A stretch of 33,728 nucleotides of DNA from Pseudomonas citronellolis (GTDB taxonomy: Bacteria > Pseudomonadota > Gammaproteobacteria > Pseudomonadales > Pseudomonadaceae), in the NCBI RefSeq assembly GCF_029335315.1, contig NZ_JARJLT010000250.1:1-33728 (forward strand). Direction: 5' to 3'. Positions 20,339-30,154 of this stretch are shown one piece after another. Position 1 is the stretch's first letter, and each line of letters opens with the position of its first letter. A program made the position numbers and the translations under genes. The notes under the pieces were generated by a model. It was not told where the DNA came from. It ran no database searches and worked only from the letters and a program-made list of their open reading frames with translations.

Positions 20339-21340
20339 TCAGGCAGTAGCCTTGTCGTCTTTCTTAAGACTTGCCGGCGGCCAGTTGTCGAGGCGCATAC
20401 CGAGGGACAGACCGCGAGAGGCCAGAACGTCCTTGATTTCGGTCAGGGACTTCTTGCCCAGGTTCGGAGTTTTCAACAGCTCTACTTCGGTGCGCTGAAT
20501 CAGGTCGCCGATGTAGTAGATGTTCTCCGCCTTCAGGCAGTTGGCCGAACGAACGGTCAGCTCCAGGTCATCGACCGGACGCAGCAGGATCGGATCGATC
20601 TCGTCTTCCTGCTCTTCAACGACAGGCTCGCTGTCACCCTTGAGGTCCACGAACGCTGCCAGCTGCTGTTGCAGGATGGTAGCGGCGCGGCGGATAGCCT
20701 CTTCGGGGTCCAGGGTGCCGTTGGTTTCCAGATCAAGGACCAGCTTGTCCAGGTTGGTACGCTGTTCGACACGGGCGTTCTCGACCACGTAGGCAACACG
20801 ACGTACGGGGCTGAACGAGGCGTCGAGTTGCAGACGGCCGATGCTACGGCTTTCGTCTTCATCGCTCGAGCGGGCATCAGCCGGCTCGTAGCCACGGCCA
20901 CGAGCGACTTTCAGCTTCATGTTCAGCGCACCGTTATCGGCCAGGTGGGCGATAACATGGTCACCGTTGACGATCTCGACATCATGATCCAGCTGAATAT
21001 CGGCAGCGGTCACCACACCCGAGCCCTTTTTCGCCAGGGTCAGCGTCACTTCGTCACGGCCGTGCAGCTTGATGGCCAGACCTTTCAGGTTGAGCAGGAT
21101 CTCGATGACGTCTTCCTGCACACCTTCGATCGCGGAGTACTCATGGAGTACGCCGTCGATCTCGGCCTCGACCACTGCGCAGCCAGGCATGGAGGACAAC
21201 AGGATGCGACGCAGCGCGTTGCCCAGGGTATGGCCGAAACCACGCTCGAGGGGCTCGAGCGTGATCTTGGCGCGGGTTTGGCTGACCACCTGCACATCGA
21301 TGTGGCGGGGGGTCAGGAACTCATTTACCGAACTCTGCAT
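20339..21340 (-). CDS. rpoA: RNA polymerase subunit alpha
   Basis: A 333-residue protein of normal length. The N-terminal assembly domain (about 1-235) includes [21 protein letters not shown] and dimerises to nucleate beta and beta'. After an acidic linker ([13 protein letters not shown]), the C-terminal domain (about 249-333) with [17 protein letters not shown] and [14 protein letters not shown] contacts UP elements and activators. It is the fourth gene of the alpha operon, 22 bases after rpsD. Confidence 0.99.
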   Translation of the reverse strand: MQSSVNEFLTPRHIDVQVVSQTRAKITLEPLERGFGHTLGNALRRILLSSMPGCAVVEAEIDGVLHEYSAIEGVQEDVIEILLNLKGLAIKLHGRDEVTLTLAKKGSGVVTAADIQLDHDVEIVNGDHVIAHLADNGALNMKLKVARGRGYEPADARSSDEDESRSIGRLQLDASFSPVRRVAYVVENARVEQRTNLDKLVLDLETNGTLDPEEAIRRAATILQQQLAAFVDLKGDSEPVVEEQEDEIDPILLRPVDDLELTVRSANCLKAENIYYIGDLIQRTEVELLKTPNLGKKSLTEIKDVLASRGLSLGMRLDNWPPASLKKDDKATA

Positions 21341-21362
21341 GGATGCACCTATTTTCTAGCCC

Positions 21363-21983
21363 TTACTTGGAGTAGAGCTCGACAATCAGGTTTTCGTTGA
21401 TGTCGGCGGACAGGTCGGCGCGAGCCGGAACACTCTTGAAGGTACCGGCTTTCTTGTCGGTGTCGACATCAACCCACTCGACGCGGCCACGTTGGGCGCA
21501 CAGTTCGAGGGCTTGAGCGATACGCAGCTGGTTCTTCGACTTCTCGCGAATAGCAACGACGTCGCCGGCCTTAACCTGATAGGACGGGATGTTGACGGTC
21601 TGACCGTTCACGCTGATGGTCTTGTGGGACACCAGCTGACGGGATTCGGAACGAGTGGAACCGAAGCCCATGCGGTATACGACGTTGTCCAGGCGGCATT
21701 CCAGCAGTTGCAGCAGGTTCTCACCAGTGGAGCCCTTGCGGCGGGAAGCCTCTTGGTAGTAACCGCGGAACTGACGCTCCAGAACGCCGTAGATGCGGCG
21801 GACTTTCTGCTTCTCACGCAGCTGCAGACCGTAGTCGGACAGGCGGCCACGGCGAGCGCCGTGCTGACCCGGGACTTGTTCGGCCTTGCACTTGGAGTCG
21901 AGGGCGCGAGCGCCGCTCTTCAGGAACAGGTCGGTGCCTTCACGGCGAGACAGTTTGCATTTGGGACCAATGTAACGAGCCAT
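21363..21983 (-). CDS. rpsD: 30S ribosomal protein S4
   Basis: A 206-residue primary 16S rRNA-binding protein that nucleates 30S assembly and lines the mRNA entry site. [20 protein letters not shown] opens the protein, and the S4 RNA-binding domain ([21 protein letters not shown]) is central. The zinc-type cysteine cluster is absent, as usual for this group. In E. coli S4 represses the alpha operon; whether the rpsM leader here carries its target pseudoknot was not established. Confidence 0.98.
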   Translation of the reverse strand: MARYIGPKCKLSRREGTDLFLKSGARALDSKCKAEQVPGQHGARRGRLSDYGLQLREKQKVRRIYGVLERQFRGYYQEASRRKGSTGENLLQLLECRLDNVVYRMGFGSTRSESRQLVSHKTISVNGQTVNIPSYQVKAGDVVAIREKSKNQLRIAQALELCAQRGRVEWVDVDTDKKAGTFKSVPARADLSADINENLIVELYSK

Positions 21984-21999
21984 TTCTCACTGTCTCCTA

Positions 22000-22389
22000 T
22001 TACACGCGACGCTTTTTCGGCGGGCGGCAGCCGTTGTGCGGGATCGGGGTTACGTCGGTGATGCTGGCGATCTTGTAACCGCAAGCATTCAGAGCGCGAA
22101 CAGCCGACTCGCGGCCCGGGCCCGGGCCCTTGACGTTGACGTCGAGGTTCTTCAGACCGTATTCCAGAGCAGCCTGGCCGGCACGCTCGGCCGCTACCTG
22201 GGCAGCGAACGGGGTGCTCTTACGCGAGCCACGGAAGCCCGAACCACCGGAGGTAGCCCAGGACAGAGCGTTGCCCTGACGGTCGGTGATGGTAACGATG
22301 GTGTTGTTGAAGGACGCGTGGATATGCGCGATCCCGTCGACCACCGTCTTTTTGACTTTCTTACGAGGACGAGCAGCAGGTTTTGCCAT
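22000..22389 (-). CDS. rpsK: 30S ribosomal protein S11
   Basis: A 129-residue platform protein near the 3' end of 16S rRNA. Recognised by [41 protein letters not shown] and the basic end [11 protein letters not shown]. It lies between rpsM (18-base gap) and rpsD (16-base gap) in the alpha operon. Confidence 0.98.
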   Translation of the reverse strand: MAKPAARPRKKVKKTVVDGIAHIHASFNNTIVTITDRQGNALSWATSGGSGFRGSRKSTPFAAQVAAERAGQAALEYGLKNLDVNVKGPGPGRESAVRALNACGYKIASITDVTPIPHNGCRPPKKRRV

Positions 22390-22407
22390 GACTATATTCC
22401 TAAGCGA

Positions 22408-22764
22408 TTACTTGCGGATCGGCTTACGCGGGCCCTTACGGGTGCGCGCGTTGGTCTTGGTACGCTGACCGCGAACCGGCAGACCGCGACGATGACGCAG
22501 ACCACGGTAGCAACCGAGGTCCATCAGACGCTTGATGTTCATGTTGATTTCACGGCGCAGGTCACCTTCGGTGGTCAGCTTGGCCACCTCGTTGCGCAGC
22601 GAATCGATCTGCTCTTCGCTCAGTTCCTTGATCTTCGCTACCGGGCTGATGCCGGTGGCAGCGCAGATGCTCTGTGCAGTAGTGCGACCAACACCATAGA
22701 TGTAGGTCAGCGAGATAACAGTGTGCTTGTTATCCGGAATGTTTACGCCTGCAATACGGGCCAT
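22408..22764 (-). CDS. rpsM: 30S ribosomal protein S13
   Basis: A 118-residue 30S head protein that contacts P-site tRNA and the L5 bridge. It begins [20 protein letters not shown] and ends in the basic tail [18 protein letters not shown]. It is the first gene of the alpha operon, about 50 bases downstream of a near-consensus promoter at 22822-22850. Confidence 0.98.
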   Translation of the reverse strand: MARIAGVNIPDNKHTVISLTYIYGVGRTTAQSICAATGISPVAKIKELSEEQIDSLRNEVAKLTTEGDLRREINMNIKRLMDLGCYRGLRHRRGLPVRGQRTKTNARTRKGPRKPIRK

Positions 22765-22821
22765 TCAGAAAAACTCCAATTGACAGCTACCCGGCGCCCA
22801 GGGAGCCAAGAAAGGGCGCGG

Positions 22822-22850
22822 ATATTAGCGCTGTAATAACAAATAATCAA
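22822..22850 (-). promoter_or_regulatory. Alpha operon promoter upstream of rpsM
   Basis: Read on the minus strand: TTGATT (22850-22845), a 17-base spacer and TAATAT (22827-22822). The start is expected near 22815, about 50 bases before the rpsM ATG. The -35 begins immediately after the hairpin that ends the spc operon. Confidence 0.8.
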
Positions 22851-22874
22851 CCCGGCAGCGCACTAGCTGCCGGG
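22851..22874 (-). terminator. Hairpin ending the spc operon after rpmJ
   Basis: CCCGGCAGC (22851-22859) pairs with GCTGCCGGG (22866-22874). On the minus strand the stem is followed by TTGATTATTTGTTATT, T-rich but interrupted, so termination may be partial. Some read-through from spc into alpha genes is likely (inference). Confidence 0.7.
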
Positions 22875-22894
22875 CTATATCGCGTGGATCACAC

Positions 22895-23011
22895 TCAGCC
22901 TTGGCGCTGCTTGTGACGCGGCTCCGAGCTGCAGATCACGCGAACAACACCTTCGCGACGGATGATCTTGCAGTTACGGCACAGCTTCTTAACCGATGCA
23001 CGAACTTTCAT
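22895..23011 (-). CDS. rpmJ: 50S ribosomal protein L36
   Basis: A 38-residue zinc-ribbon protein starting [19 protein letters not shown] and ending [12 protein letters not shown]. Zinc ligands C11, C14, C27 and H33 are all present, so this is the zinc-binding (C+) form. It is the last gene of the spc operon, 29 bases after secY, with GGAG before the ATG. Confidence 0.97.
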   Translation of the reverse strand: MKVRASVKKLCRNCKIIRREGVVRVICSSEPRHKQRQG

Positions 23012-23040
23012 CAGTGACTCCTACTAACCTTACGGGCCGG

Positions 23041-24375
23041 TCAGCGCAGCATGCTGCTGCCGCCATAACCCTTCAGGTTGGCTTTCTTCATGAGGGACTC
23101 GTACTGGTGCGAAACGAGGTGCGATTGTACTTGGGCCATAAAGTCCATCACAACCACCACAACGATCAACAACGAGGTCCCGCCGAGGTAGAACGGAACG
23201 TGGGCAGCTACGACCAGGAACTGGGGCAGCAGGCACACAGCCGTCATGTACAGGGCACCGAACATGGTCAAACGGGTCAGCACGCCATCGATGTAGCGAG
23301 CGGACTGTTCGCCCGGACGAATACCCGGAATAAATGCACCGGACTTCTTGAGGTTTTCCGCCACGTCCTTGGGGTTGAACATCAGCGCTGTGTAGAAGAA
23401 GCAGAAGAAAACGATCCCTGCACTAAACAGCAGAATGTTCAGCGGCTGTCCCGGAGCGATCGCTTGCGCGACGTCCTGCAGCCAACCCAGGCCCTCCGAC
23501 TGACCGAACCAGGCGCCCAGGGACGCCGGGAACAGCAGGATGCTGCTGGCGAAAATGGCCGGGATTACGCCCGCCATGTTCACTTTCAGCGGCAGATGGC
23601 TGGTCTGCGCGGCAAACACCTTGCGACCTTGTTGGCGCTTGGCGTAATGCACGGCAATGCGGCGCTGGCCGCGCTCGATGAACACCACGAACGCGATGAT
23701 CGCCACGGCCAGCAGGCCGACGGAGATCAGGGCGAAGATGTTGATGTCACCTTGACGGGCGGACTCGAAAGACTGCCCGATGGCGCGCGGCAGGCCGGCG
23801 ACGATCCCCGAGAAGATCAGCATGGAAATACCATTGCCGACGCCTCGTTCGGTGATCTGCTCACCCAGCCACATCATGAACAGCGCACCCGCCACGAAGG
23901 TGGTGACTGCCACGAAGTAGAAGCCGAAGTCATTGGAGAAGGCCACGCCCTGGCTGCCCAGACCAACGGCCATGCCGATGGCCTGGACGAGTGCCAGGAC
24001 GAGCGTTGCGTAGCGGGTGTACTGGCTGATCTTGCGACGCCCAGACTCACCCTCTTTCTTCAACTGCTCCAGCTGCGGGCTGATAGCGGTCATGAGCTGC
24101 ATGATGATCGACGCCGAGATGTACGGCATGATCCCCAGTGCAAAAATGCTCATGCGCTCCAGCGCGCCGCCGGAAAACATGTTGAAGAGGCTAAGAATGG
24201 TCCCCTCGTTCTGCCGGAACAGTGCCGCCAAGCGATCGGGGTTGATGCCCGGAACCGGGATGTGCGCACCTATTCGGTAGACGATGATCGCCAGGAACAG
24301 GAAACGCAGACGTGCCCAGAGCTCGGACAGACCACCACCGTTGCTCAGCGCAGAGAGAGCACCTTGCTTAGCCAT
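23041..24375 (-). CDS. secY: Preprotein translocase subunit SecY
   Basis: A 444-residue inner-membrane protein with ten transmembrane segments, forming the channel of the Sec translocon with SecE and SecG. Markers are the [12 protein letters not shown] loop after helix 1, the helix 2 region [37 protein letters not shown] and the ADNLKKSG-type [17 protein letters not shown] loop. It starts directly after the rplO stop with no gap, so it is translationally coupled to rplO. Confidence 0.99.
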   Translation of the reverse strand: MAKQGALSALSNGGGLSELWARLRFLFLAIIVYRIGAHIPVPGINPDRLAALFRQNEGTILSLFNMFSGGALERMSIFALGIMPYISASIIMQLMTAISPQLEQLKKEGESGRRKISQYTRYATLVLALVQAIGMAVGLGSQGVAFSNDFGFYFVAVTTFVAGALFMMWLGEQITERGVGNGISMLIFSGIVAGLPRAIGQSFESARQGDINIFALISVGLLAVAIIAFVVFIERGQRRIAVHYAKRQQGRKVFAAQTSHLPLKVNMAGVIPAIFASSILLFPASLGAWFGQSEGLGWLQDVAQAIAPGQPLNILLFSAGIVFFCFFYTALMFNPKDVAENLKKSGAFIPGIRPGEQSARYIDGVLTRLTMFGALYMTAVCLLPQFLVVAAHVPFYLGGTSLLIVVVVVMDFMAQVQSHLVSHQYESLMKKANLKGYGGSSMLR

Positions 24376-24810
24376 TTAGTCCTCGAATTTGCCGCCAGCT
24401 GCTTCGATAGCCGCACGAGCGCCTTTGGTGGCGCCGATGCCTTTCAGGGTGACCGCGCGGGCAACTTCACCGGACAGCACGACTTTGACGCGCTGTACGT
24501 TGCGGTTGATCACGTTGGCATCCTTCAGGGATTGCACGGTGACGACGTCGCCTTCGACCTTGGCCAGCTCGGAGGTACGAACCTCAGCGCGATCCAGGGC
24601 TTTCAGGGACTTGAAGCCGAATTTCGGCAGACGACGGTGCAGCGGCTGCTGGCCACCCTCGAAGCCCGGAGCGATGGTGCCGCCGGAGCGGGAAGTCTGG
24701 CCTTTGTGACCACGACCACCGGTCTTGCCCAGACCGCTACCAATACCACGACCCGGACGGTGCTTCTCGCGACGGGCACCCGGCGCGGAACGCAGATCGT
24801 TCAGTTGCAT
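24376..24810 (-). CDS. rplO: 50S ribosomal protein L15
   Basis: A 144-residue late-assembly protein that wraps 23S rRNA. It has the typical Gly/Arg-rich front, [21 protein letters not shown], and a folded C-terminal half. It starts two bases after the rpmD stop and its own stop abuts the secY start. Confidence 0.98.
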   Translation of the reverse strand: MQLNDLRSAPGARREKHRPGRGIGSGLGKTGGRGHKGQTSRSGGTIAPGFEGGQQPLHRRLPKFGFKSLKALDRAEVRTSELAKVEGDVVTVQSLKDANVINRNVQRVKVVLSGEVARAVTLKGIGATKGARAAIEAAGGKFED

Positions 24811-24812
24811 GA

Positions 24813-24989
24813 TTAACCCTCAACCTTCAGCAGGTAGTAAGCCTTGTTGATCATGCCGCGGTTCTCAGGAGTGTCCTGGACCTCTACGGTGTGACCGATG
24901 CGACGCAGGCCGAGGCCTTTGACGCAGGCTTTGTGATTGGCCAGACGGCCATTCACGCTCTTGATCAGAGTGACTTTTACGGTTGCCAT
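24813..24989 (-). CDS. rpmD: 50S ribosomal protein L30
   Basis: A 58-residue protein reading [20 protein letters not shown] at the start and [13 protein letters not shown] at the end; normal bacterial L30 size. It is found by translating the gap between rpsE and rplO and begins two bases after the rpsE stop. Confidence 0.97.
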   Translation of the reverse strand: MATVKVTLIKSVNGRLANHKACVKGLGLRRIGHTVEVQDTPENRGMINKAYYLLKVEG

Positions 24990-24991
24990 GG

Positions 24992-25492
24992 TTAGAGAAT
25001 CTCCTCGACGCTCTTGCCACGCTTGGCCGCTACTGCCTCAGGGGACTGCATGTTCTTCAGACCCTTGAAGGTGGCGTAAACCACGTTCACCGGGTTGGTC
25101 GAACCGTAGCACTTGGCCAGAACGTTCTCTACACCAGCCACTTCCAGAACGGCACGCATGGCGCCGCCGGCGATGATACCGGTACCTTCGGAAGCCGGCT
25201 GCATGTACACCTTGGAGGCGCCGTGGGCGGCCTTGGTCGGGTACTGCAGGGTGGTGCCGTTCAGATCAACCTGGATCATGTTGCGGCGAGCAGCTTCCAT
25301 GGCCTTCTGGATGGCGGCCGGCACTTCACGCGCCTTGCCACGACCGAAGCCAACACGGCCCTTGCCATCGCCAACCACGGTCAGCGCGGTGAAGGCGAAG
25401 ATACGGCCACCTTTTACGGTTTTGGCGACGCGGTTAACTTGAACCAGCTTCTCGATGTAGCCTTCGTCGCGCTTTTGATCGTTGTTTGCCAT
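24992..25492 (-). CDS. rpsE: 30S ribosomal protein S5
   Basis: A 166-residue protein involved in decoding accuracy and in mRNA entry together with S3 and S4. The double-stranded-RNA-binding domain ([19 protein letters not shown]) is followed by the C-terminal domain with [19 protein letters not shown]. It lies three bases after rplR. Confidence 0.98.
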   Translation of the reverse strand: MANNDQKRDEGYIEKLVQVNRVAKTVKGGRIFAFTALTVVGDGKGRVGFGRGKAREVPAAIQKAMEAARRNMIQVDLNGTTLQYPTKAAHGASKVYMQPASEGTGIIAGGAMRAVLEVAGVENVLAKCYGSTNPVNVVYATFKGLKNMQSPEAVAAKRGKSVEEIL

Positions 25493-25495
25493 AAC

Positions 25496-25846
25496 TTAGA
25501 ACTCCAGACCGCCTTCGCGAGCGGCATCAGCCAGGGCCTTGATACGGCCGTGGTACTTGAAGCCAGAACGGTCGAACGCCACCTGAGTGACGCCGGCAGC
25601 CTTGGCGCGTTCGGCGACCAGTTGACCAACTTTCTTGGCTGCGTCGACGTTGCCGGTGGCACCTTCGCGCAGTTCCTTGTCCAGGGTCGAGGCGCTGGCC
25701 AGGACCTTGCCGCCGTCGGCCGCAATGACCTGGGCGTAAATGTGCTGGGAGGAGCGGTACACGCAAAGGCGTACGGCTTCCAGCTCGCGCATCTTCAGGC
25801 GTGCCTTGCGAGCGCGACGCAGACGGGTTTCTTTCTTGACGCTCAT
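25496..25846 (-). CDS. rplR: 50S ribosomal protein L18
   Basis: A 116-residue 5S rRNA-binding protein of the central protuberance. It has a basic start ([20 protein letters not shown]), then [15 protein letters not shown], and ends [26 protein letters not shown]-like. It lies ten bases after rplF. Confidence 0.98.
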   Translation of the reverse strand: MSVKKETRLRRARKARLKMRELEAVRLCVYRSSQHIYAQVIAADGGKVLASASTLDKELREGATGNVDAAKKVGQLVAERAKAAGVTQVAFDRSGFKYHGRIKALADAAREGGLEF

Positions 25847-25856
25847 TTGCTATGCC

Positions 25857-26390
25857 CTACTTCTTCTTGGCTTCTTTACGAAGTACGACTTCGTCGGAGT
25901 ACCGCACGCCCTTGCCTTTGTACGGCTCTGGCGGACGGAAGTCGCGAATCTCGGCGGCAACCTGACCGACCAGCTGCTTGTCGATGCCCTTGATCAGGAT
26001 ATCGGTCTGGCTGGGGGTTTCAGCGGTAATGCCGGCGGGCAGTTCGTAATCAACCGGGTGGGAGAAGCCGAGGGCCAGGGACAGCACTTGGCCTTTGGCC
26101 TGCGCCTTGTAACCAACGCCTACCAGCTGGAGCTTGCGCTCGAAGCCCTGGCTGACGCCGATCACCATGTTGTTGACCAGAGCACGGGTGGTACCGGCCA
26201 TGGCACGGGTCTGCTGGTCGCCGTTACGGGCGGCGAAACGCAGCTCACCGTTGTCCTGGATGACTTCTACGGACGGGTGTACTTTCAGCTCCAGGGAACC
26301 TTTGGTGCCCTTGATCGAAAGTTCCTGACCTGCCAGCTTGATTTCAACGCCGGCGGGCAGTTTGACGGGGTTCTTAGCAACGCGAGACAT
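25857..26390 (-). CDS. rplF: 50S ribosomal protein L6
   Basis: A 177-residue protein with two L6 domains, near the factor-binding site of the 50S subunit. Begins [17 protein letters not shown]; the C-terminal signature [20 protein letters not shown] is present. It lies 11 bases after rpsH. Confidence 0.98.
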   Translation of the reverse strand: MSRVAKNPVKLPAGVEIKLAGQELSIKGTKGSLELKVHPSVEVIQDNGELRFAARNGDQQTRAMAGTTRALVNNMVIGVSQGFERKLQLVGVGYKAQAKGQVLSLALGFSHPVDYELPAGITAETPSQTDILIKGIDKQLVGQVAAEIRDFRPPEPYKGKGVRYSDEVVLRKEAKKK

Positions 26391-26401
26391 GCTGATTCCC
26401 C

Positions 26402-26794
26402 TTAGAACACAGTGCAGAGCACTTCGCCACCGACGCCAGCGGCACGGGCAGCGCGGTCGGTCATCACACCTTTGTTGGTGGAGACGATCGACACACCCAG
26501 ACCGCCGCGAACTTTCGGCAGCTGATCTACGGACTTGTACTGGCGGAGGCCAGGACGGCTAATGCGCTTCACTTCCTCGATGACAGGCTTGCCTTCGAAG
26601 TACTTCAGCTCGATGGACAGCTGAGGCTTGGCCTCACCGCTGACCTGATAGTCCGCAATGTAACCTTCGTCCTTGAGGACTTTGGCTACTGCCGCTTTCA
26701 GCTTGGAAGACGGCATGCTCACGACGGTCTTCTCAGCCATCTGGGCATTACGGATGCGAGTTAGCATGTCTGCTAACGGGTCCTGCATACTCAT
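26402..26794 (-). CDS. rpsH: 30S ribosomal protein S8
   Basis: A 130-residue 16S rRNA-binding protein. It begins [18 protein letters not shown] and ends [22 protein letters not shown]-like. In E. coli S8 represses the spc operon. Here rpsH is preceded by a 187-base gap with its own promoter and leader, so it may head a separate transcription unit. ATG 26794 and 26788 are both possible starts; the first matches the family. Confidence 0.98.
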   Translation of the reverse strand: MSMQDPLADMLTRIRNAQMAEKTVVSMPSSKLKAAVAKVLKDEGYIADYQVSGEAKPQLSIELKYFEGKPVIEEVKRISRPGLRQYKSVDQLPKVRGGLGVSIVSTNKGVMTDRAARAAGVGGEVLCTVF

Positions 26795-26888
26795 GGGCTT
26801 AATGCTCCTGATACAAAAGATAAGCCTTTAACGAAACTCACCCGCAAAAGACCAGGCGAGACAAACCCCTGGCTCGGGGGAGCCGGGT

Positions 26889-26917
26889 ATTCTAGAGATC
26901 GCTCAAAAACGAATCAA
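26889..26917 (-). promoter_or_regulatory. Internal spc promoter upstream of rpsH
   Basis: On the minus strand TTGATT (26917-26912), a 17-base spacer and TAGAAT (26894-26889). The -35 lies inside the 3' arm of the terminator hairpin 26908-26942. The predicted leader is about 88 bases and begins with a small GGCTC/GAGCC hairpin (26871-26884). Confidence 0.65.
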
Positions 26918-26942
26918 GCCCCACGAGGGGGCTTGATTCGTT
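26908..26942 (-). terminator. Strong terminator-like hairpin between rpsN and rpsH
   Basis: AACGAATCAAGCCCC (26908-26922) pairs perfectly over 15 bp with 26928-26942. On the minus strand the stem runs into a five-T tract. GATCGCT (26897-26903) and AGCGATC (26944-26950) could extend it. It would end or attenuate transcription inside the spc operon. Confidence 0.8.
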
Positions 26943-26950
26943 AAGCGATC

Positions 26951-26974
26951 AACGGAGCCGTTGCCAGCTCCGTT
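26951..26974 (-). terminator. Second hairpin just after rpsN
   Basis: AACGGAGC (26951-26958) pairs with GCTCCGTT (26967-26974), seven bases past the rpsN stop. No T-run follows, so it may be an RNA-end stabiliser or pause site before the main terminator. Confidence 0.5.
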
Positions 26975-26981
26975 TGTCGAC

Positions 26982-27287
26982 TTACCAGCTGGCTTTCACC
27001 AGGCCCGGTACGTCACCGCGCATGGCGGCTTCACGCAGCTTGTTACGGCTCAGGCCGAACTTGCGGTAGAAGCCGTGCGGACGACCGGTCAGACGGCAAC
27101 GGTTACGCAGGCGGCTGGCGCTCGCGTCACGCGGTTGCTTCTGCAGGGCGACCTGCGCAGCCCAACGGTCTTCCGCGGAGGTAGCCGGATTCGCGATGGT
27201 AGCTTTCAGCTCGGCACGCTTTTTGGCGTACTTGGCAACCGTTTGCTGACGCTTCAGCTCACGGTTCTTCATGCTCTCTTTAGCCAT
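26982..27287 (-). CDS. rpsN: 30S ribosomal protein S14
   Basis: A 101-residue 30S head protein. This is the long zinc-free (C-) form: the motif region [21 protein letters not shown] lacks the CxxC pairs of the short zinc form. ATG 27287 ([11 protein letters not shown]) is chosen; the frame stays open further upstream into rplE but that extension is not family sequence. It is followed by two hairpins. Confidence 0.98.
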   Translation of the reverse strand: MAKESMKNRELKRQQTVAKYAKKRAELKATIANPATSAEDRWAAQVALQKQPRDASASRLRNRCRLTGRPHGFYRKFGLSRNKLREAAMRGDVPGLVKASW

Positions 27288-27300
27288 GGTCCTACTCCAA

Positions 27301-27840
27301 TCAGTTGCGGAACGGGAATTTGAAAGCACGCAGCAGGGCGCGACCTTCATCATCCGAACGAGCAGTGGTGGTCAGGGTGATATCCATACCGCGGAGAGCG
27401 TCGATCTTGTCGTAATCGATTTCCGGGAAGATGATCTGCTCTTTAACGCCCATGCTGTAGTTGCCACGACCGTCGAAGGACTTGGCATTCAGGCCGCGGA
27501 AGTCACGCACGCGCGGCAGGGAGATGGAGAGCAGGCGGTCCAGGAACTCGTACATGCGGTCGCCACGCAGGGTGACCTTCACGCCGATCGGCCAGCCTTC
27601 ACGGATCTTGAAGCCAGCGATGGACTTACGAGCGTAAGTCACGACCGGCTTCTGGCCAGCGATCTTTTCCAGATCAGCTACAGCGCTTTCGATGACTTTC
27701 TTGTCACCGACCGCTTCGCCAAGACCCATATTCAGGGTGATTTTGGTGACGCGCGGAACTTCCATCACGTTCGCCAGCTGAAGCTCTTGCTTCAGCTTGG
27801 GCGCGATTTCCTTCCGATAAATTTCTTTCAATCGTGCCAT
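27301..27840 (-). CDS. rplE: 50S ribosomal protein L5
   Basis: A 179-residue 5S rRNA-binding protein that bridges to S13. Marked by [41 protein letters not shown] and [19 protein letters not shown]-type segments. It is 13 bases upstream of rpsN and 17 after rplX. Confidence 0.98.
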   Translation of the reverse strand: MARLKEIYRKEIAPKLKQELQLANVMEVPRVTKITLNMGLGEAVGDKKVIESAVADLEKIAGQKPVVTYARKSIAGFKIREGWPIGVKVTLRGDRMYEFLDRLLSISLPRVRDFRGLNAKSFDGRGNYSMGVKEQIIFPEIDYDKIDALRGMDITLTTTARSDDEGRALLRAFKFPFRN

Positions 27841-27857
27841 GGTATCTACCTACTCCC

Positions 27858-28172
27858 TCAAGCCTGAACCGGTTTTTGGGTCGACTTGAAGACACGAACC
27901 TTCTTACCGTCTTCTACCTTGAAGCCAACGCGGTCAGCCTTGTTGGTTTCCGGGTTGAAGATGGCGACGTTGGAGACGTGCAGAGGCGCCTCCTTCTCGA
28001 CGATCCCGCCTTGCTGGTTGAGCATCGGGTTGGGCTTGGTGTGGCGCTTGACCAGGTTCACACCGCCAACGACCAGACGGTCGTCAGCGAGAACTTTCAG
28101 CACCTTGCCACGCTTGCCCTTGTCCTTGCCGGCAATGACGATGATTTCGTCGTCACGACGAATTTTTTGCAT
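27858..28172 (-). CDS. rplX: 50S ribosomal protein L24
   Basis: A 104-residue KOW-domain protein ([20 protein letters not shown]) that starts 50S assembly near the 5' end of 23S rRNA. It lies 12 bases after rplN in the spc operon. Confidence 0.98.
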   Translation of the reverse strand: MQKIRRDDEIIVIAGKDKGKRGKVLKVLADDRLVVGGVNLVKRHTKPNPMLNQQGGIVEKEAPLHVSNVAIFNPETNKADRVGFKVEDGKKVRVFKSTQKPVQA

Positions 28173-28184
28173 GACGGCTACTCC

Positions 28185-28553
28185 TTACAGCACTTCAGGG
28201 GCGAGCGAGACGATCTTCATGAACTTCTCGGTACGAAGTTCACGAGTCACGGGCCCGAAGATACGGGTGCCGATCGGCTCCTGCTTGTTGTTCAGCAGGA
28301 CGGCGGCGTTACCGTCGAAGCGAATGATGGAGCCGTCGGTGCGGCGAACACCGTGCTTGGTACGAACGACCACGGCAGTCATCACCTGGCCTTTCTTCAC
28401 CTTGCCACGCGGAATCGCTTCCTTGACGGTGACCTTGATGATGTCGCCAATGCCGGCGTAACGGCGGTGGGAACCGCCGAGCACCTTGATGCACATTACG
28501 CGACGCGCGCCGCTGTTGTCAGCGACATCGAGCATGGATTGAGTCTGAATCAT
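28185..28553 (-). CDS. rplN: 50S ribosomal protein L14
   Basis: A 122-residue subunit-interface protein. It begins [20 protein letters not shown] and ends [20 protein letters not shown]. By convention it is the first gene of the spc operon. It follows rpsQ by 16 bases, and no separate promoter is obvious there, so S10 and spc genes may be co-transcribed. Confidence 0.98.
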
Positions 28554-28569
28554 CTTCTATCTCCGACCC

Positions 28570-28836
28570 TTAGACTTCCACCGCGCGCTCGACGATATCA
28601 ACCAGAGTCCAGGCCTTGGTTTTGGCCAGCGGACGGGTCTCGCGAATGGTGACCAGGTCACCGATGCGGCACTGATTGGTTTCGTCGTGGGCGTGCAGTT
28701 TGGTCGAACGCTTCACGTATTTGCCGTAGATCGGGTGCTTGACGCGACGCTCGATCAGAACGGTGACGGTCTTGTCCATCTTGTCGCTGACGACGCGGCC
28801 GGTCAGCGTACGGACGGTTTTCTGAGCTTCAGCCAT
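28570..28836 (-). CDS. rpsQ: 30S ribosomal protein S17
   Basis: An 88-residue OB-fold 16S rRNA-binding protein: [20 protein letters not shown], then [22 protein letters not shown] 28836 is preferred; another ATG two codons upstream (28842) overlaps the rpmC stop. The last gene of the S10 operon. Confidence 0.97.
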   Translation of the reverse strand: MAEAQKTVRTLTGRVVSDKMDKTVTVLIERRVKHPIYGKYVKRSTKLHAHDETNQCRIGDLVTIRETRPLAKTKAWTLVDIVERAVEV

Positions 28837-28838
28837 GA

Positions 28839-29030
28839 TCACTTACCTGCTTGCTGATTGAGCACAGTTTTGACGCGAGCGATGTCGCGCTTCACCTGCG
28901 AGAGCAGGTGGGACTGCCCCAACTGACCAGTTGCTTTCTGCATGCGCAGATTGAACTGATCGCGCAGCAGGCCGAGCAGTTGCTCGTTCAGCTGCTCCAC
29001 GGATTTTTCACGAAGTTCATTCGCTTTCAT
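28839..29030 (-). CDS. rpmC: 50S ribosomal protein L29
   Basis: A 63-residue two-helix protein at the tunnel exit, part of the trigger-factor docking site. [17 protein letters not shown] opens it, with the signature [19 protein letters not shown] 29030 shares one base with the rplP stop; an upstream GTG (29033) is less likely. Confidence 0.97.
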
Positions 29031-29443
29031 CACATCACCGTCCGCTTAACAAAGGAGGTGGCGAGCGGCAGCTTTGCAGCAGCCAGGGCGAATGCCTCAC
29101 GCGCCAGCTCTTCGGATACACCCTCGATCTCGTACAGGACCTTGCCCGGTTGAATCTGGGCTACCCAGTACTCGACGCCGCCCTTCCCTTTACCCATACG
29201 AACTTCGAGGGGCTTCTTGGTGACAGGCTTGTCGGGGAATACGCGGATCCAGATCTTGCCGCCACGTTTTACGTGACGGGTCAGCGCACGACGTGCGGAC
29301 TCGATCTGACGCGCGGTGAGACGGCCGCGGCTGGTTGCCTTGAGGGCGAACTCGCCGAAGCTGACTTTGGAACCGCGATGAGCCAGGCCACGGTTGTGAC
29401 CGGTCATTTGCTTGCGGAACTTCGTACGCTTAGGTTGCAGCAT
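29030..29443 (-). CDS. rplP: 50S ribosomal protein L16
   Basis: A 137-residue protein near the A site and peptidyl-transferase centre. [19 protein letters not shown] at the start and [18 protein letters not shown]-like [18 protein letters not shown] in the middle are diagnostic. It lies 11 bases after rpsC and overlaps rpmC by one base. Confidence 0.98.
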
Positions 29444-29454
29444 TTGCGTACTCC

Positions 29455-30141
29455 TTACTTAGCAGCTTTTTTACGAGGAGCGGGCGCTTGCGGCTTGAGC
29501 TCTTCCTGGCGGCCACCAATGACCTCGCCTTTGAAGATCCAAACCTTCACACCGATCACACCGTAGGTGGTGTGCGCTTCGTAGGTGGCATAGTCGATAT
29601 CGGCGCGCAGGGTGTGCAGGGGCACACGACCTTCGCGATACCATTCGGTACGAGCAATTTCAGCGCCGCCCAAACGACCGCTCACCTGGATCTTGATGCC
29701 CTTGGCACCAATACGCATGGCGTTCTGTACAGCGCGCTTCATGGCGCGACGGAACATAACGCGACGCTCCAGCTGCTGAGCTACGCTCTGCGCAACCAGC
29801 ATACCGTCGAGTTCCGGCTTGCGGATCTCTTCGATGTTGATGTGCACGGGCACACCCATTTGCTTGGTCAGGTCCTGACGCAGCTTCTCAACATCTTCAC
29901 CTTTCTTGCCGATCACGATACCGGGACGGGCGGTGTGGATGGTGATGCGTGCGGTTTGAGCCGGACGATGGATATCGATACGGCTTACGGACGCGCTTTT
30001 TAGTTTGTCTTGGAGGTATTCACGAACCTTCAGGTCGGCGAACAGATAATCAGCGTAAGTGCGCTTATCTGCGTACCAAACGGAGGTGTGCTCCTTGACG
30101 ATACCCAGGCGGATGCCATTGGGATGTACTTTCTGACCCAT
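29455..30141 (-). CDS. rpsC: 30S ribosomal protein S3
   Basis: A 228-residue protein at the mRNA entry channel, with helicase activity alongside S4 and S5. It has an N-terminal KH domain (GKKG loop at 78-81, in [16 protein letters not shown]) and a C-terminal domain ending in a Lys/Ala/Pro tail. The frame is open for 51 codons upstream into rplV, but [13 protein letters not shown] at ATG 30141 is the family start. Confidence 0.98.
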   Translation of the reverse strand: MGQKVHPNGIRLGIVKEHTSVWYADKRTYADYLFADLKVREYLQDKLKSASVSRIDIHRPAQTARITIHTARPGIVIGKKGEDVEKLRQDLTKQMGVPVHINIEEIRKPELDGMLVAQSVAQQLERRVMFRRAMKRAVQNAMRIGAKGIKIQVSGRLGGAEIARTEWYREGRVPLHTLRADIDYATYEAHTTYGVIGVKVWIFKGEVIGGRQEELKPQAPAPRKKAAK

Positions 30142-30154
30142 CTGATCGACTCCG

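Noticed and set aside
22996-24816. 606-codon antisense frame over secY and rplO
   Set aside because: A shadow frame crossing several conserved ribosomal and translocon genes, with no start signal or domain.
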